Assembly (NCBI GenBank): GCA_947491985.1
Contig: CANLLR010000001.1
Coordinates: forward strand, 1-64,000
From: Flavobacteriaceae bacterium
GTDB lineage: Bacteria > Bacteroidota > Bacteroidia > Flavobacteriales > Flavobacteriaceae
Length of the DNA: 64,000 nucleotides
Direction: 5' to 3'
Below are positions 26,028-35,315 of this stretch, piece after piece. The stretch's first letter is position 1; the number at the start of each line of letters is the position of its first letter. The position numbers and the translations under genes were made by a program. A model generated the notes under the pieces. That model had not been told where the DNA came from and did no database searches. It worked only from the letters and a program-made list of their open reading frames with translations.

Positions 26028-26769
26028 CGCGTAATTCTTTTCCGGTTAAAGCTATGAAAACATCTTCGAGATTTTGAGCGTTTGACGTGCTCGAAATCAG
26101 TTCCTTTGGTGTGCCTTGAGTATAAATTTTTCCTCTATCAATAATGGCGATGTCGGTACAAAAATCTTGTGCTTCCGACAAGTGATGCGAGGTATAAATA
26201 ATGGTGGTTCCCGATTGGTTGAGTTTCGTTAGGTAATCGATTATGGCATTTTTAGATTGCACATCGACACCTACTGTGGGTTCGTCAAGAAAGAGTATTT
26301 TTGGGTTGTGTAAAATTCCGGCGATTAAGTTCACCCGCCGTTTCATTCCACCTGAAAACGTTTCCACACGTTTGTCTGCAAATTTTAACAAGCCTAAAAA
26401 ATCGAGACTTTCGGTTACTTTTTGTTGCAATACTTTTCCTTTTAATCCGTACATGCTGCCAAAATAGAGTAAATTTTCTCTGGCTGTCAAGGTAGGATAC
26501 AACGCATATTCTTGTGGCACCACACCAATAATTTTTTTAATGGCATTGGCATTATCAGTATACATCAAATTGTTGATGGTAAAACTTCCTGAGGTAGGTT
26601 TTATGAGTCCGCACAACAGTGAAATCAACGTTGTTTTTCCAGCACCATTGGGTCCGAGTAGTCCAAAAATTTGTCCTTCGTATATAGAAAGTGTCAAATC
26701 GTTCAAAGAAAACGCATCGGCAACTTTGTACTTTTTGGATAGGGATTGTATTTGGATAATGGGTTGCAA
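26017..26769 (-). CDS. ABC transporter ATP-binding protein of the flexirubin locus
   Basis: A 250-residue ATPase: Walker A GLLGPNGAGKTTLIS, Q-loop VPQEYALYP, signature TFSGGMKRRVNL, Walker B ILFLDEPTVGVD and switch His in YTSHHLSEA. It pairs with the overlapping permease gene. Coupled to the BtrH-like gene upstream (7 bp). Confidence 0.95.
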   Translation of the reverse strand: MQPIIQIQSLSKKYKVADAFSLNDLTLSIYEGQIFGLLGPNGAGKTTLISLLCGLIKPTSGSFTINNLMYTDNANAIKKIIGVVPQEYALYPTLTARENLLYFGSMYGLKGKVLQQKVTESLDFLGLLKFADKRVETFSGGMKRRVNLIAGILHNPKILFLDEPTVGVDVQSKNAIIDYLTKLNQSGTTIIYTSHHLSEAQDFCTDIAIIDRGKIYTQGTPKELISSTSNAQNLEDVFIALTGKELRDGI

Positions 26770-26776
26770 AATACGT

Positions 26777-27775
26777 TTAGTTAATGGATTTTTTTAATTT
26801 CTTGAAAAATACTTCTTCTTTATCGGCTATGGTTAAAAGTTCGTCGGCAATGGTGTTGTAAACGTCTTCTTGGATGCTTCTGTTTTTGTAAATACGCGAC
26901 GCGTTAACCGCAAAATCACGCCATAAATCGCCAATAGCTGTCATTTCGGAAGCCAATTCTTTTAATGTATCATTTTCTAAAATAACGGCAGCTTCTTGTA
27001 AAAAAGCCGCATAAATAAATCGGAAACCGCCGCCTCCAGTACCAATTTCTTCCTGCATTCGCACTATCTGAGCGAGGTAGTGATTGGTTTTTTTGGTGCC
27101 GACTTTCGAAGGCCATTTTTTGATTTTTCGCGCGACCAATCGAATGCCGTGAACACCTATAATAGGCGCTGGAGCTAACATATCGCGACACGTATTTTTG
27201 ATTCCTTTGACGATAGCTTTTTTCAAATCGATATTTTGTGGAATTTCGATTGGATAATACATTTGTCCGCGTGGAGCAAAAGCGCCTTTGGCAAAACGTA
27301 CTTTATTGAGTTCGGCGTGGGTTAATGTCGTTACGGTTTCCATTACCGGATCACTGATGAGATAATCGGTTTCGGTTTTTCCGTACACGACTAAATTGTG
27401 TGCGTTGAAATGAAAGCGGTATTCGTCTGGAAAATACGTCAAATTAAAAACGCCGACCTGCAGACCAGTGGGAATATTATTTTTAAGATTTTCGTCTAAC
27501 GCTTTAGCGGCATTGGCTTCGCTAGAAAATTTTACTCTTTTTATTTTGAGTCCGAGTCGTTTTGCCAATCGATTAAAAATAATGCCTGGCATCGGACGGT
27601 AACTTATTGCGGGAGCGAAATTTACTTTAATAAACGGCAAATAGACAAAAAACAATCCAGAACCAATACCAAAAACCATAGGTTCGCTAATGTTCAGTCC
27701 GTTGTGTTTTAACAAATTAGAAGCAACGCCATTTTCGCAATGCGCCGATTGGTGGTGTGTAAAATTGGTCTCCAT
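26777..27775 (-). CDS. BtrH-like N-terminal-domain protein
   Basis: A 332-residue protein beginning HHQSAHCENGVASNLLKHNGL, the Cys-containing start of the BtrH/cysteine-peptidase-like family, followed by GIGSGLFF and, further on, the dyad region FNAHNLVVYGKTETDYLISDP. BtrH transfers an acyl group from an ACP to an aminoglycoside, so this protein may move an acyl chain from ACP to an acceptor here. Cys, His and Asp of a possible triad are visible. It overlaps the previous gene by 1 bp. Confidence 0.75.
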   Translation of the reverse strand: METNFTHHQSAHCENGVASNLLKHNGLNISEPMVFGIGSGLFFVYLPFIKVNFAPAISYRPMPGIIFNRLAKRLGLKIKRVKFSSEANAAKALDENLKNNIPTGLQVGVFNLTYFPDEYRFHFNAHNLVVYGKTETDYLISDPVMETVTTLTHAELNKVRFAKGAFAPRGQMYYPIEIPQNIDLKKAIVKGIKNTCRDMLAPAPIIGVHGIRLVARKIKKWPSKVGTKKTNHYLAQIVRMQEEIGTGGGGFRFIYAAFLQEAAVILENDTLKELASEMTAIGDLWRDFAVNASRIYKNRSIQEDVYNTIADELLTIADKEEVFFKKLKKSIN

Positions 27776-28179
27776 TATTTAGCGTTGAAGTATTGTAATT
27801 CGGCTATTGAAATATTGAATGCATCAGCATATCGTCGCAACATGGGCTCATTTAATCCTTTAAAAACAGTCGGTTTGAAATGTCTTTTTACGATCCATTT
27901 CCATTTGCCAACATAGCTAGCAAGAATACCAATATCCATTTTATTGAGTTCCATAAAATACACTATCGGACTCATTTCACCATTTAAAACCTGTTGTTTG
28001 GCAATAGCAATGCGTTCATTAATTTCGTCTAATGAATTAGAAAGCGCGATAGTTTTTGGTTCCCAACCCGAGCTTAATGCCGTTGTATAGTTGCCATTTT
28101 CATCGGTAGCATAAATCAATTCTTTGATGTTGCTTTTGGAAAGATTGCTTTGATCTTGTGGTACTTCATCCTTTTTCAT
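27775..28179 (-). CDS. Conserved small protein of the flexirubin locus, unknown function
   Basis: A 134-residue soluble protein with no signal peptide. The C-terminal half (MDIGILASYVGKWKWIVKRH and LRRYADAFNISIAELQYF) has the spacing of a helix-turn-helix of the XRE type, and the N-terminal half is charged. It lies between the dehydratases (28 bp) and the BtrH-like gene (1-bp overlap), so it is clearly part of the operon. It could be a scaffold, an adaptor or a regulator. I do not recognise it as a known enzyme. Confidence 0.7.
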   Translation of the reverse strand: MKKDEVPQDQSNLSKSNIKELIYATDENGNYTTALSSGWEPKTIALSNSLDEINERIAIAKQQVLNGEMSPIVYFMELNKMDIGILASYVGKWKWIVKRHFKPTVFKGLNEPMLRRYADAFNISIAELQYFNAK

Positions 28180-28207
28180 TTGATATCCCTTTAAAAAGTA
28201 ACTATGT

Positions 28208-28675
28208 TTATTGAGACGGTACGGATTTATTCTCTTGAATGAATAAATTGATTTCGCCTTTTAATAGCAATGTGTCATTGCAAAATGTTGCGCAACTCAT
28301 GGTGCACAAAGTATAATCTTCTGTAACAAAGCTTGAAGACAACGTTGCTTTTGTATGAATTGTGCTTCCTACTGTTGGCAATTCGTGAATTTTTAATGTT
28401 TTTAAAGCACTAATAAATCCAATGAGATTTACATTTTTTTTGTCTTGATTGTTTTCGTCGACGCAAAATCCTTTTGCCACAATGGAAGCGCAAGTTTGCG
28501 CGGCATTTTCGATGAGCCCAGCTTCCACGAAAGTGTTATTTTGAATAAAAATATTATCCTCCTTCAAGAAAAAAACCGTTTCTACCATTTGGTCATTCAT
28601 TGCAACAATCATGTCAACCATGAGCATTGGCGTTCGGTGGGGTAAATAATTTTTTATGTCAATTTCAGTCTGCAT
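28208..28675 (-). CDS. ApeI/ApeP-like hotdog dehydratase, lacks HFPG loop
   Basis: A 155-residue hotdog-fold protein with the FabZ-like start YLPHRTPMLMVDMIV and the second-half helix FVEAGLIENAAQTCA. The catalytic HFPG loop of FabZ is absent (region reads EDNIFIQNNTFVEAG). It abuts the next hotdog gene with no gap. In the E. coli and Xenorhabdus aryl polyene systems two such proteins form a heterodimeric dehydratase; the adjacent pair here suggests the same. Confidence 0.8.
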   Translation of the reverse strand: MQTEIDIKNYLPHRTPMLMVDMIVAMNDQMVETVFFLKEDNIFIQNNTFVEAGLIENAAQTCASIVAKGFCVDENNQDKKNVNLIGFISALKTLKIHELPTVGSTIHTKATLSSSFVTEDYTLCTMSCATFCNDTLLLKGEINLFIQENKSVPSQ

Positions 28676-29110
28676 TTATTGGGCTAAGATGGTTTTCATT
28701 TGACCCGTAGCGATGGTTTCTCCGTTTAGTTTCGTAACCAAATCAACGAGTGTAATTCCGGCAAATTCATGCAAAATAGTCACCGTAGTTTGAATTTCGT
28801 CGTTTATTTTTGGCAATCTATTGATAGCTATTTCTTTTATAGAACCTATGTAACCGGTTGGTGCCGCCTCTTTTTTTAAATAAAACTGATAACCTGTGTG
28901 TAAAGCTACCGATTGCGCCATATGTTCGACAATTCCCGATTCGGTAAAAATATCATTCGCAACAAAAATGTTATTATTGGTCACTTTTAGACCTGAAATA
29001 AGTGCCGTTTCGGAATACGAAAACAGTTTGTCGATCATGACAAAGGGGCATTTTTGCGGAATTAAATTTTCAACAAAGTCTTTTTCAAATAATGGGAGGA
29101 TTGTTTCCAT
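28676..29110 (-). CDS. ApeI/ApeP-like hotdog protein (partner of 28208-28675)
   Basis: A 144-residue hotdog protein: LIPQKCPFVMIDKLFSYSE, then NIFVANDIFTESGIVEHMAQSVALHTG. It has a His in the second helix (EHMAQ) but again no HFPG loop. The two genes abut, which suggests a complex with fixed stoichiometry. It follows darB by 6 bp. Likely a dehydratase subunit acting in polyene or resorcinol precursor synthesis. Confidence 0.8.
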   Translation of the reverse strand: METILPLFEKDFVENLIPQKCPFVMIDKLFSYSETALISGLKVTNNNIFVANDIFTESGIVEHMAQSVALHTGYQFYLKKEAAPTGYIGSIKEIAINRLPKINDEIQTTVTILHEFAGITLVDLVTKLNGETIATGQMKTILAQ

Positions 29111-29116
29111 ACTGAT

Positions 29117-30250
29117 TTAGCAAACGGTCAAATATGCATAGGCAAAAGAAAAACGCCCGCTTTCTGGCACAGATAACAAAATTTTATCTCCTTTTTTTAA
29201 TTTTCCTGAATTCATCAATTCGTTTAAGGCAATGTATATTGAGGCAGAACCTACATTTCCTACCCTTGCAAGGTTCATGAACCATTTTTCTTTAGGCAAG
29301 TCTATTCCTTTTTCTGCCAACGATTTTCGTAAATCATCTACAAAATAATGGGAAGATACGTGCGGTAAAAAATAATCGATTTGATCGGATGTAATATTGT
29401 TTTTAGACAACGCATCGTGCATGCTATCGGCACCTTTTACTAAAATAAATTCGTCGAGTAATTTAACGTCTTGTTTGATAGTGAAAATAGATTCTTTCAG
29501 CCATTGGTCGGGATGGTAATCGCTCCACGGTTTTATTTCGCCGTTTTCCAATTTATCGCCACCAGCATACATACAAGCCTCTAATTCAAATGCGTACGAA
29601 AACGCTTCCATCCATTCAATTTTGAGAGAAATGGGTCCACGTGGTTTATTTTCTAACAAAAAAGCGCCAGCACCATCGGACAGCATCCAACGTAAAAAAT
29701 CTTTTTTGAAGGCAATTATGGGTTGCTCTTCAAGGTTTTTTAAATTGATGACTTCATGTTCGTATTTTTCGGCTATTGTCCATGTAGAAACGCGTTCCGA
29801 ACCCGTACAAACCGCATTTTGTGTATTTCCTGATTTTATAGAAAGGTAACCAAATTTTAGTGAATTCATTCCGGCACAACAAACTCCAGTAGACGAATTA
29901 AGTTCGACGGATTTGTTTTTCAACAAACCGTGCACCATCGCAGCATGAGAAGGTAAAAAGTTATCTGGAGTAGAAGTTCCACAGGAAAGTAGTTCCATAT
30001 CTTGCGATGTAAAATCAGCATCAAACAATTCGGATATGGCATTTTTAGTTAATTCGGCATTAGTGTGTGTACTGTTTCCCTCTTTGTCTAATGCGTAATA
30101 CCGATTAACAATTTTATTATTTCTTAATATTATTCTTCTTGCTTTTGACGCCGTATCATTAATAAGTCCCAAATAATTTTCCATTTCATCATTAGAAATG
30201 GCTTCATTTGGCAAATATTTTCCAGTTTTTGTTATAAATACTTCAAACAT
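29117..30250 (-). CDS. darB: Dialkylresorcinol-forming ketosynthase DarB
   Basis: A 377-residue KASIII-type ketosynthase. DarB enzymes condense two beta-ketoacyl-type thioesters to a 1,3-cyclohexanedione, the precursor of the dialkylresorcinol half of flexirubins. Visible: Cys in SSTGVCCAGMNSLKFG, TASKARRIILRNNKIVNRYYA near the N-terminus as in DarB, His in DYFLPHVSSHYF and Asn in NLARVGNVGSASIYIAL. The darA gene ends 3 bp upstream, the known pairing. Confidence 0.92.
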   Translation of the reverse strand: MFEVFITKTGKYLPNEAISNDEMENYLGLINDTASKARRIILRNNKIVNRYYALDKEGNSTHTNAELTKNAISELFDADFTSQDMELLSCGTSTPDNFLPSHAAMVHGLLKNKSVELNSSTGVCCAGMNSLKFGYLSIKSGNTQNAVCTGSERVSTWTIAEKYEHEVINLKNLEEQPIIAFKKDFLRWMLSDGAGAFLLENKPRGPISLKIEWMEAFSYAFELEACMYAGGDKLENGEIKPWSDYHPDQWLKESIFTIKQDVKLLDEFILVKGADSMHDALSKNNITSDQIDYFLPHVSSHYFVDDLRKSLAEKGIDLPKEKWFMNLARVGNVGSASIYIALNELMNSGKLKKGDKILLSVPESGRFSFAYAYLTVC

Positions 30251-30253
30251 AAT

Positions 30254-31168
30254 TCAATTTAATCTTCTACACCCTTGGTAATACTTGGTTTCTCTCTGTA
30301 TTTTGCTCTTTATAAATGGATATTTAAAGATATGCAATATATATACAATTGGCGAAATTAACCAAATTGCAAGCAACAAATAAAGATTAAATGCCTTTAA
30401 CCAATTTTTTCTTGTTTTTTTCTTTGAAATAATCAGATTTGCCCATTTGGAGAAGAGTTTATTTGCTGTTTTATCAACACTAACCAAATACGAACTTATT
30501 CTGACGGCATTATTGGAAACGAGTTCGGGTTGCAGGTTTTGCAAGCTATTATTTTGTAGGTGAACTTGAATAATTTTACCAAATTTTGATGCTCCTTTGA
30601 TGTCTTTTTCAGACACGCCTGGTAGCGGAAAAATACCTAGATATTTTTTCTTCACCCCTGAAAACATCCATTCTACGATGGTTATAACACTTATTAAATT
30701 AGGTGCTCTATCGACTAAGGCAATGTTAGCGACCAAATTAGCCTGGTTTTGAGCCAACAAAGTTTTTACTTTTTCTTGCGCCATAACCCACATGTTTCGC
30801 GAGCCGTTGATAGTGACAACCGGTGTGTTTTGCAATAGTTTCTTGGCGTCGGGCGATTTCAAAAATGAGTTGATTGGAATAGAAGGTGTTAAATACCAAA
30901 CTTGATAATGCAGTAAAATTAAATCGTATTTATTATCGGTAATTTCAGAGGGAATGGGTTGTAAATCAGTTGGAATTTGCAAAAACGATTCGGGAAATGC
31001 ATCAAAAAAAGCTTCTTTATCCCATGGAAAAGGAAATGGTTTTTCGAGTTGAATTTCGTAAAAAGTAACGGAAATGTCGGCAGTATTTAATAGTGGTTGT
31101 GCTATTGTTTTAGCAATACTTTCGAGCTGTCCGGATTGCGAATAATAAATGACAAGAACCCTTTTCAT
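30254..31168 (-). CDS. darA: Dialkylresorcinol condensing enzyme DarA
   Basis: A 304-residue protein annotated in flavobacteria as dialkylresorcinol condensing enzyme. The N-terminal half is flavodoxin-like: VLVIYYSQSGQLESIAKTI is the FMN phosphate loop and LILLHYQVWYLTPSIP the next loop. The C-terminal part has a hydrophobic segment (AFNLYLLLAIWLISPIVYIL) that should sit in the membrane. Literature on DarABC assigns conversion of the DarB cyclohexanedione to the resorcinol (aromatisation) to DarA. Confidence 0.9.
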   Translation of the reverse strand: MKRVLVIYYSQSGQLESIAKTIAQPLLNTADISVTFYEIQLEKPFPFPWDKEAFFDAFPESFLQIPTDLQPIPSEITDNKYDLILLHYQVWYLTPSIPINSFLKSPDAKKLLQNTPVVTINGSRNMWVMAQEKVKTLLAQNQANLVANIALVDRAPNLISVITIVEWMFSGVKKKYLGIFPLPGVSEKDIKGASKFGKIIQVHLQNNSLQNLQPELVSNNAVRISSYLVSVDKTANKLFSKWANLIISKKKTRKNWLKAFNLYLLLAIWLISPIVYILHIFKYPFIKSKIQRETKYYQGCRRLN

Positions 31169-31218
31169 TGTTATCTTTTAGGATAGCAAATTTAACCAAA
31201 AAAAGTGATTAATTTTGT

Positions 31219-32874
31219 TTACTTCGCAACTAAATCCTTTAATTTTCTGACTTTATCTGATCGTTTCACGTGCACCCAGTCGGGCCAAGTGCTTTGGTCT
31301 TCGGCATCGTAAATCCTAATTTTTTGATTTGGATCATCGACTAATAAATCATCTTTTTCACAATTTAAAATTTGCGAAGCGGCAACGACACCCGAATGGG
31401 TAGCACCACCAACACCATGAGACAGTGTACTTGCTCCACATAAATACAGGTTTTCAATTTCTGATTTATTTTTATAGGAAAAAGGACCAACCTGGTTTAG
31501 TGTTTTTTCTGTTCCGTACACATTCCCTTTGGTCGAATTGATATAGAATTCGTTAGTTTTTGGCGTTCCTAATTCGGCTTGAATTACATGATTTTTGGCG
31601 CCTGGAATTATTTTTTCAACATTGTTTAAAAATTTGGCAATTACCTTTTCTTTGAACTCTTTATACACTTCAGAATGGTAGTCGTTTTTACCTTCAAAGT
31701 GAGGCAAATTGTCATAATTGATGTAGGTTACAATTTCAAAATTATGATGTTTGCCGTTAAAACTTACTGGATCTTTAATGGTTGTACAACTTAAGAAGAA
31801 TGCAGGAAACTCCTCGCCTTGCGTCACATCATTGGTCATTAAATCTTCAAAATGGGCGTCCATGTTTTCGTCTTTCAGCATCCAAAGATTACCAGAATCG
31901 ATACCATGTTGTGTCACATCCATATCCAAAGTCAAAAATAAGATGAGTGATGTAACGGAGTATTTTGTTTTCTCTAATTTTTTTATCAGCTTTTTGCTCA
32001 AATGATCTTTTCCAACCATTTTCAAATAGGTGATGGAAGGATCGGCGTTGGAGATAATCGTTTTTGAAAAAAGTTGTTGACCGTCTTTTAGTTGCACTCC
32101 GAAGGCTTTGTTATTTTCAATTAGAATTTTTTCGACGCTTTGTTTCACGCGCACTTCACCGCCGTTGCGTTTTACTCCGTTGGTCATGGCTTTTACAATA
32201 CCGCCACCGCCGCCCATCGGATAAAAACCACCATTAAAATAATGACTCATAACCGAACAATGTACCGGAAAACATGCGCGATTGGGCGCTAACCCGTGGT
32301 CGCCACATTGGATATTCAAAACCGTTTTTAATAGCTCTTCTTTGATGTGCCAACCAATGACTTTTTTAAGCGGAAACAAGGCGTACTTTCCGAAGTTTTT
32401 GGTTCGAAATGGGACTGTAATTTTTTGCCACCATCCTTTTAACTTAGGCATCAATTGCAATTCTAAACTCACATTTTGAACTAACGTAACATATTGGTTG
32501 ATGTTTTTTTCTTCTTTGGGAAATCGAAGTGTAAGTGCTTTTTTGAGATTATCGATTCCGGCCGGAATGTCGATGGTTTCGTCCCCAATTAAGCAATGTT
32601 CGTAAGCTTTTGGATTCATTCGGAAGAAAACCATGTCATTGGCTATTCCGAGTCCGCGATACAAATCGTTGGTCGAATCACCTTCATCTATCAGTCCGAC
32701 ATAATGCACACCAGGACTAAAACGATGACCGTTTAAGGTAAAACTGTGACTCCAACCACCTGGCACATAATGTTGTTCGAGCACCACAACTTTTTGTCCG
32801 GCTCTCGCCAAACATATTGCTGTAGCCAAACCTCCTACTCCTGAACCGATAATTATTGCGTCAAAATTTTCCAT
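31219..32874 (-). CDS. CrtI/phytoene-desaturase-like FAD oxidoreductase (second copy)
   Basis: A 551-residue FAD enzyme: AIIIGSGVGGLATAICLARAG, EQHYVPGGWSHSF, FSPGVHYVG, and the C-terminal FAD loop LYLCGASTLSHGVGGATHSG. Start MENFDAII at 32874 is chosen; an in-frame ATG 10 codons upstream adds a Ser/Thr-rich tag. It shares its layout with the enzyme at 9997-11514, so the pathway uses two such redox steps. Substrate unknown; ring hydroxylation, polyene isomerisation or desaturation are possible. Confidence 0.82.
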   Translation of the reverse strand: MENFDAIIIGSGVGGLATAICLARAGQKVVVLEQHYVPGGWSHSFTLNGHRFSPGVHYVGLIDEGDSTNDLYRGLGIANDMVFFRMNPKAYEHCLIGDETIDIPAGIDNLKKALTLRFPKEEKNINQYVTLVQNVSLELQLMPKLKGWWQKITVPFRTKNFGKYALFPLKKVIGWHIKEELLKTVLNIQCGDHGLAPNRACFPVHCSVMSHYFNGGFYPMGGGGGIVKAMTNGVKRNGGEVRVKQSVEKILIENNKAFGVQLKDGQQLFSKTIISNADPSITYLKMVGKDHLSKKLIKKLEKTKYSVTSLILFLTLDMDVTQHGIDSGNLWMLKDENMDAHFEDLMTNDVTQGEEFPAFFLSCTTIKDPVSFNGKHHNFEIVTYINYDNLPHFEGKNDYHSEVYKEFKEKVIAKFLNNVEKIIPGAKNHVIQAELGTPKTNEFYINSTKGNVYGTEKTLNQVGPFSYKNKSEIENLYLCGASTLSHGVGGATHSGVVAASQILNCEKDDLLVDDPNQKIRIYDAEDQSTWPDWVHVKRSDKVRKLKDLVAK

Positions 32875-32946
32875 ATTTGTTGATGAAGTAGTGCTAAAAT
32901 ACAACTAAATGGAAAGTGTATAATAGTATTAACGTTTGTTTACTAT

Positions 32947-33822
32947 TTATAGTTTATTCCAAAAATCGAAATAATTAAACCATTGCAATGGGTATTTTTT
33001 AATCATCATCTCTACACTGCTGATGTACTCTTTTAACAAGCCTTTTTCATCGCGATGTTTAACTTGTGCCTCTCTTGCATACAAGTGATAATGCAAATTG
33101 GGCTCTTTCATAACATAAACAAAAACCACTGGGACTTTCAATCGGGAAGCAATTAAAAAAGGTCCGGCCGGAAAATTTGCTTCTTCATTCAATAGCTTAT
33201 CAGACAAGGCTTTAACGCCTTCAAAATAGCGATCTCCAGTAAAACAAACCAATTCGTTTCGTGCTAAAGCAGCATTAATTTCAAAAATATGCGATAAGTC
33301 TTCATTAATGATAATGAACTTAATATTGGATTTCTTGGTGACTTTTTCGAGGTAATTTTTAATGGTAGAATGTTCCAAATCGGTGGTAACTAAATTGATA
33401 TGGAAATCGGCATTGAGTTCGCCCAAAAAGTGTTCGGCAATTTCGAAATTACCCATGTGAGCACTAATTAAAACGCCGCCTTTTTTATCGTCAAGAAGCT
33501 TGTACAACAATTCGATACCATCAAATTCATAGGTGAATTTTTTTCTCAATCCAGCAGAAATGACAATTTTATCGATGATGGTTTGTCCAAAAGTGTAATA
33601 ACTTTTGTATACCATTTTTTTGGCCTTCCATTTGGAATACCCTAAGCGCCTATGAAAGTAATAGAAAATGGCTTGATTGCTTTTCTTAAGAAATAAAAAG
33701 TAATACGACGCCACGAAATAAAGGATGGTGTAGGCAAATTTGATTCCGACTTTTTGTAAAAAAAAAACGAAAATTTTGTAGCCTAGAACTGTTCCTCTTG
33801 ATTTACCATCCCATTTTGCCAT
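32947..33822 (-). CDS. LpxL/HtrB-like acyltransferase
   Basis: A 291-residue lauroyl/myristoyl-acyltransferase family protein. It has an N-terminal membrane segment and the catalytic block GGVLISAHMGNFEIAEHF (HxxxxE motif), then CFTGDRYFEG and FPAGPFLIASRLKVPVVFVY. Members of this family in aryl polyene loci are suspected of attaching the polyene to a lipid or of a related acyl transfer. The ATG overlaps the ACP stop as TAATG, so it is coupled to the ACP that may supply its acyl donor. Confidence 0.85.
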   Translation of the reverse strand: MAKWDGKSRGTVLGYKIFVFFLQKVGIKFAYTILYFVASYYFLFLKKSNQAIFYYFHRRLGYSKWKAKKMVYKSYYTFGQTIIDKIVISAGLRKKFTYEFDGIELLYKLLDDKKGGVLISAHMGNFEIAEHFLGELNADFHINLVTTDLEHSTIKNYLEKVTKKSNIKFIIINEDLSHIFEINAALARNELVCFTGDRYFEGVKALSDKLLNEEANFPAGPFLIASRLKVPVVFVYVMKEPNLHYHLYAREAQVKHRDEKGLLKEYISSVEMMIKKYPLQWFNYFDFWNKL

Positions 33823-34079
33823 TAGGCAAGTTTAAGTTTAAGTTTGTTTTCGATTAAATCGTAAAAACTTTGAAAAGAAGCAATTCCGACGAAATCGGCT
33901 TCCACCAATTTAACGCCAAAATTCGATTCGATAGACACTACCAAATCCACATAATCCAAACTATCTAAACCAAGAGTGTCTTTTAAATTTGCATCTGGTT
34001 GAATAGCATCTGCATCTACTTCAAATTCATCTGACATGAAATGAATCATTTTTTCAACTATTTCTTCTTTACTCATCAT
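33822..34079 (-). CDS. Second acyl carrier protein
   Basis: An 85-residue ACP with phosphopantetheine site LGLDSLDYVDLVVSIE. Start at 34079 (MMSKEEIVEKM) or one codon later; the frame is open a little further upstream within the ketosynthase gene. It is tightly coupled on both sides: one base after the ketosynthase stop and overlapping the acyltransferase start. Confidence 0.92.
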   Translation of the reverse strand: MMSKEEIVEKMIHFMSDEFEVDADAIQPDANLKDTLGLDSLDYVDLVVSIESNFGVKLVEADFVGIASFQSFYDLIENKLKLKLA

Positions 34080-34080
34080 T

Positions 34081-35304
34081 CTATTTAAACTTTTTAACAA
34101 CTAGTGCCGAATTTGTTCCACCAAATCCGAAGGAATTCGACAAAAATATATCAATTTTTTTATTTAGCGTGGTTTTCACCAAATTTAATTTTGATGCTTC
34201 TTCATCTGGATTTTCTAAATTGATATTGGGTGCCACAAAATCGTGTTGCATCATCAATATAGAATAAATTACTTCGCTCGCTCCTGCCATCCAACATTCG
34301 TGTCCTGTCATTGATTTTGTGGAGCTTACGTGCGGATTGTTTTCGCCAAACACTTCTAAAATAGCTTTGGCTTCGTTGGCGTCACCGACTGGAGTTGATG
34401 TTGCGTGTGCATTGATGTAATCAATTTCATTGGGTTGCACATTGGCTTCTGCTAAAGCTCTTTTCATGGCTGTTGCTGGACCTTCCACATTGGGAGTTGA
34501 AATGTGTCCGCCGTTGGATGAAAATCCGTAACCTACTACCTCAGCAATAATGTTTGCTCCGCGTTTTACAGCCGATTCGTAACTTTCTAAAATTAACGTA
34601 GCTCCGCCACCGCTTGGCACTAAACCGTCGCGATTGGAATCGAAAGGTCGAGAGGCTTTTGCGGGTTCGTTTTCACGTGGCGAAAAAACGCCCAAACCGT
34701 CAAAACTACTCATGGCGTATTTGTTAATTTCTTGTGATCCACCACAAATGATAGTATCTTGAAATCCGTTTTTTATCAAAAAATAACCCAATCCAATCGA
34801 GTGAGAACCACTGGCACAAGCTGCGCTGATAGTAAGATTGATGCCTCGTATTTTGAAAATCGTTGATAAATTCATGGTTACCGTAGAATTCATTGATTTG
34901 AAAATCGCTCCCGAACCAATCAATGCCGTATCTTTCTTTTCACGAATAATGTCGGTTGTTTCTATAATTCCTTTAGAAACACTATCATTTCCATACATGA
35001 TTCCGACTTCATTCTCATCGAAAAAAGCATCATCGATACCTGCATTTTTCAAAGCTGCAATGGTTGCCATATAAGCGTATTCGGTTTCTTCACCTATGCT
35101 AATACGTTGTCTACGAGAGAGTAATTCTTTCAAATCGGGTCTGGGCACCATACCGGTCAATGCCGATTGGAAGCCAAATTCTTTTCGCTCTTCATCGAAC
35201 ACGATTCCGGATTTCCCTTCATACAACGAATTTTTTACCTCGTCTAGTGAAGTTCCGATGCAGGAATAAATTCCCATGCCTGTAATAACTACTCTTCTAT
35301 CCAT
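34081..35304 (-). CDS. Beta-ketoacyl-ACP synthase (third complete copy)
   Basis: A 407-residue FabF/ApeR-like ketosynthase: VVITGMGIYSCIGTSL, Cys in TISAACASGSHSIG, His in INAHATSTPVGD and His in STKSMTGHECWMAGASE. HAT instead of HGT and GHE instead of GHT/GHL set it apart from the other two copies, so its substrate is probably different. It follows fabG by 11 bp and precedes its ACP by one base. Confidence 0.92.
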   Translation of the reverse strand: MDRRVVITGMGIYSCIGTSLDEVKNSLYEGKSGIVFDEERKEFGFQSALTGMVPRPDLKELLSRRQRISIGEETEYAYMATIAALKNAGIDDAFFDENEVGIMYGNDSVSKGIIETTDIIREKKDTALIGSGAIFKSMNSTVTMNLSTIFKIRGINLTISAACASGSHSIGLGYFLIKNGFQDTIICGGSQEINKYAMSSFDGLGVFSPRENEPAKASRPFDSNRDGLVPSGGGATLILESYESAVKRGANIIAEVVGYGFSSNGGHISTPNVEGPATAMKRALAEANVQPNEIDYINAHATSTPVGDANEAKAILEVFGENNPHVSSTKSMTGHECWMAGASEVIYSILMMQHDFVAPNINLENPDEEASKLNLVKTTLNKKIDIFLSNSFGFGGTNSALVVKKFK

Positions 35305-35315
35305 TTTTGAGTATT

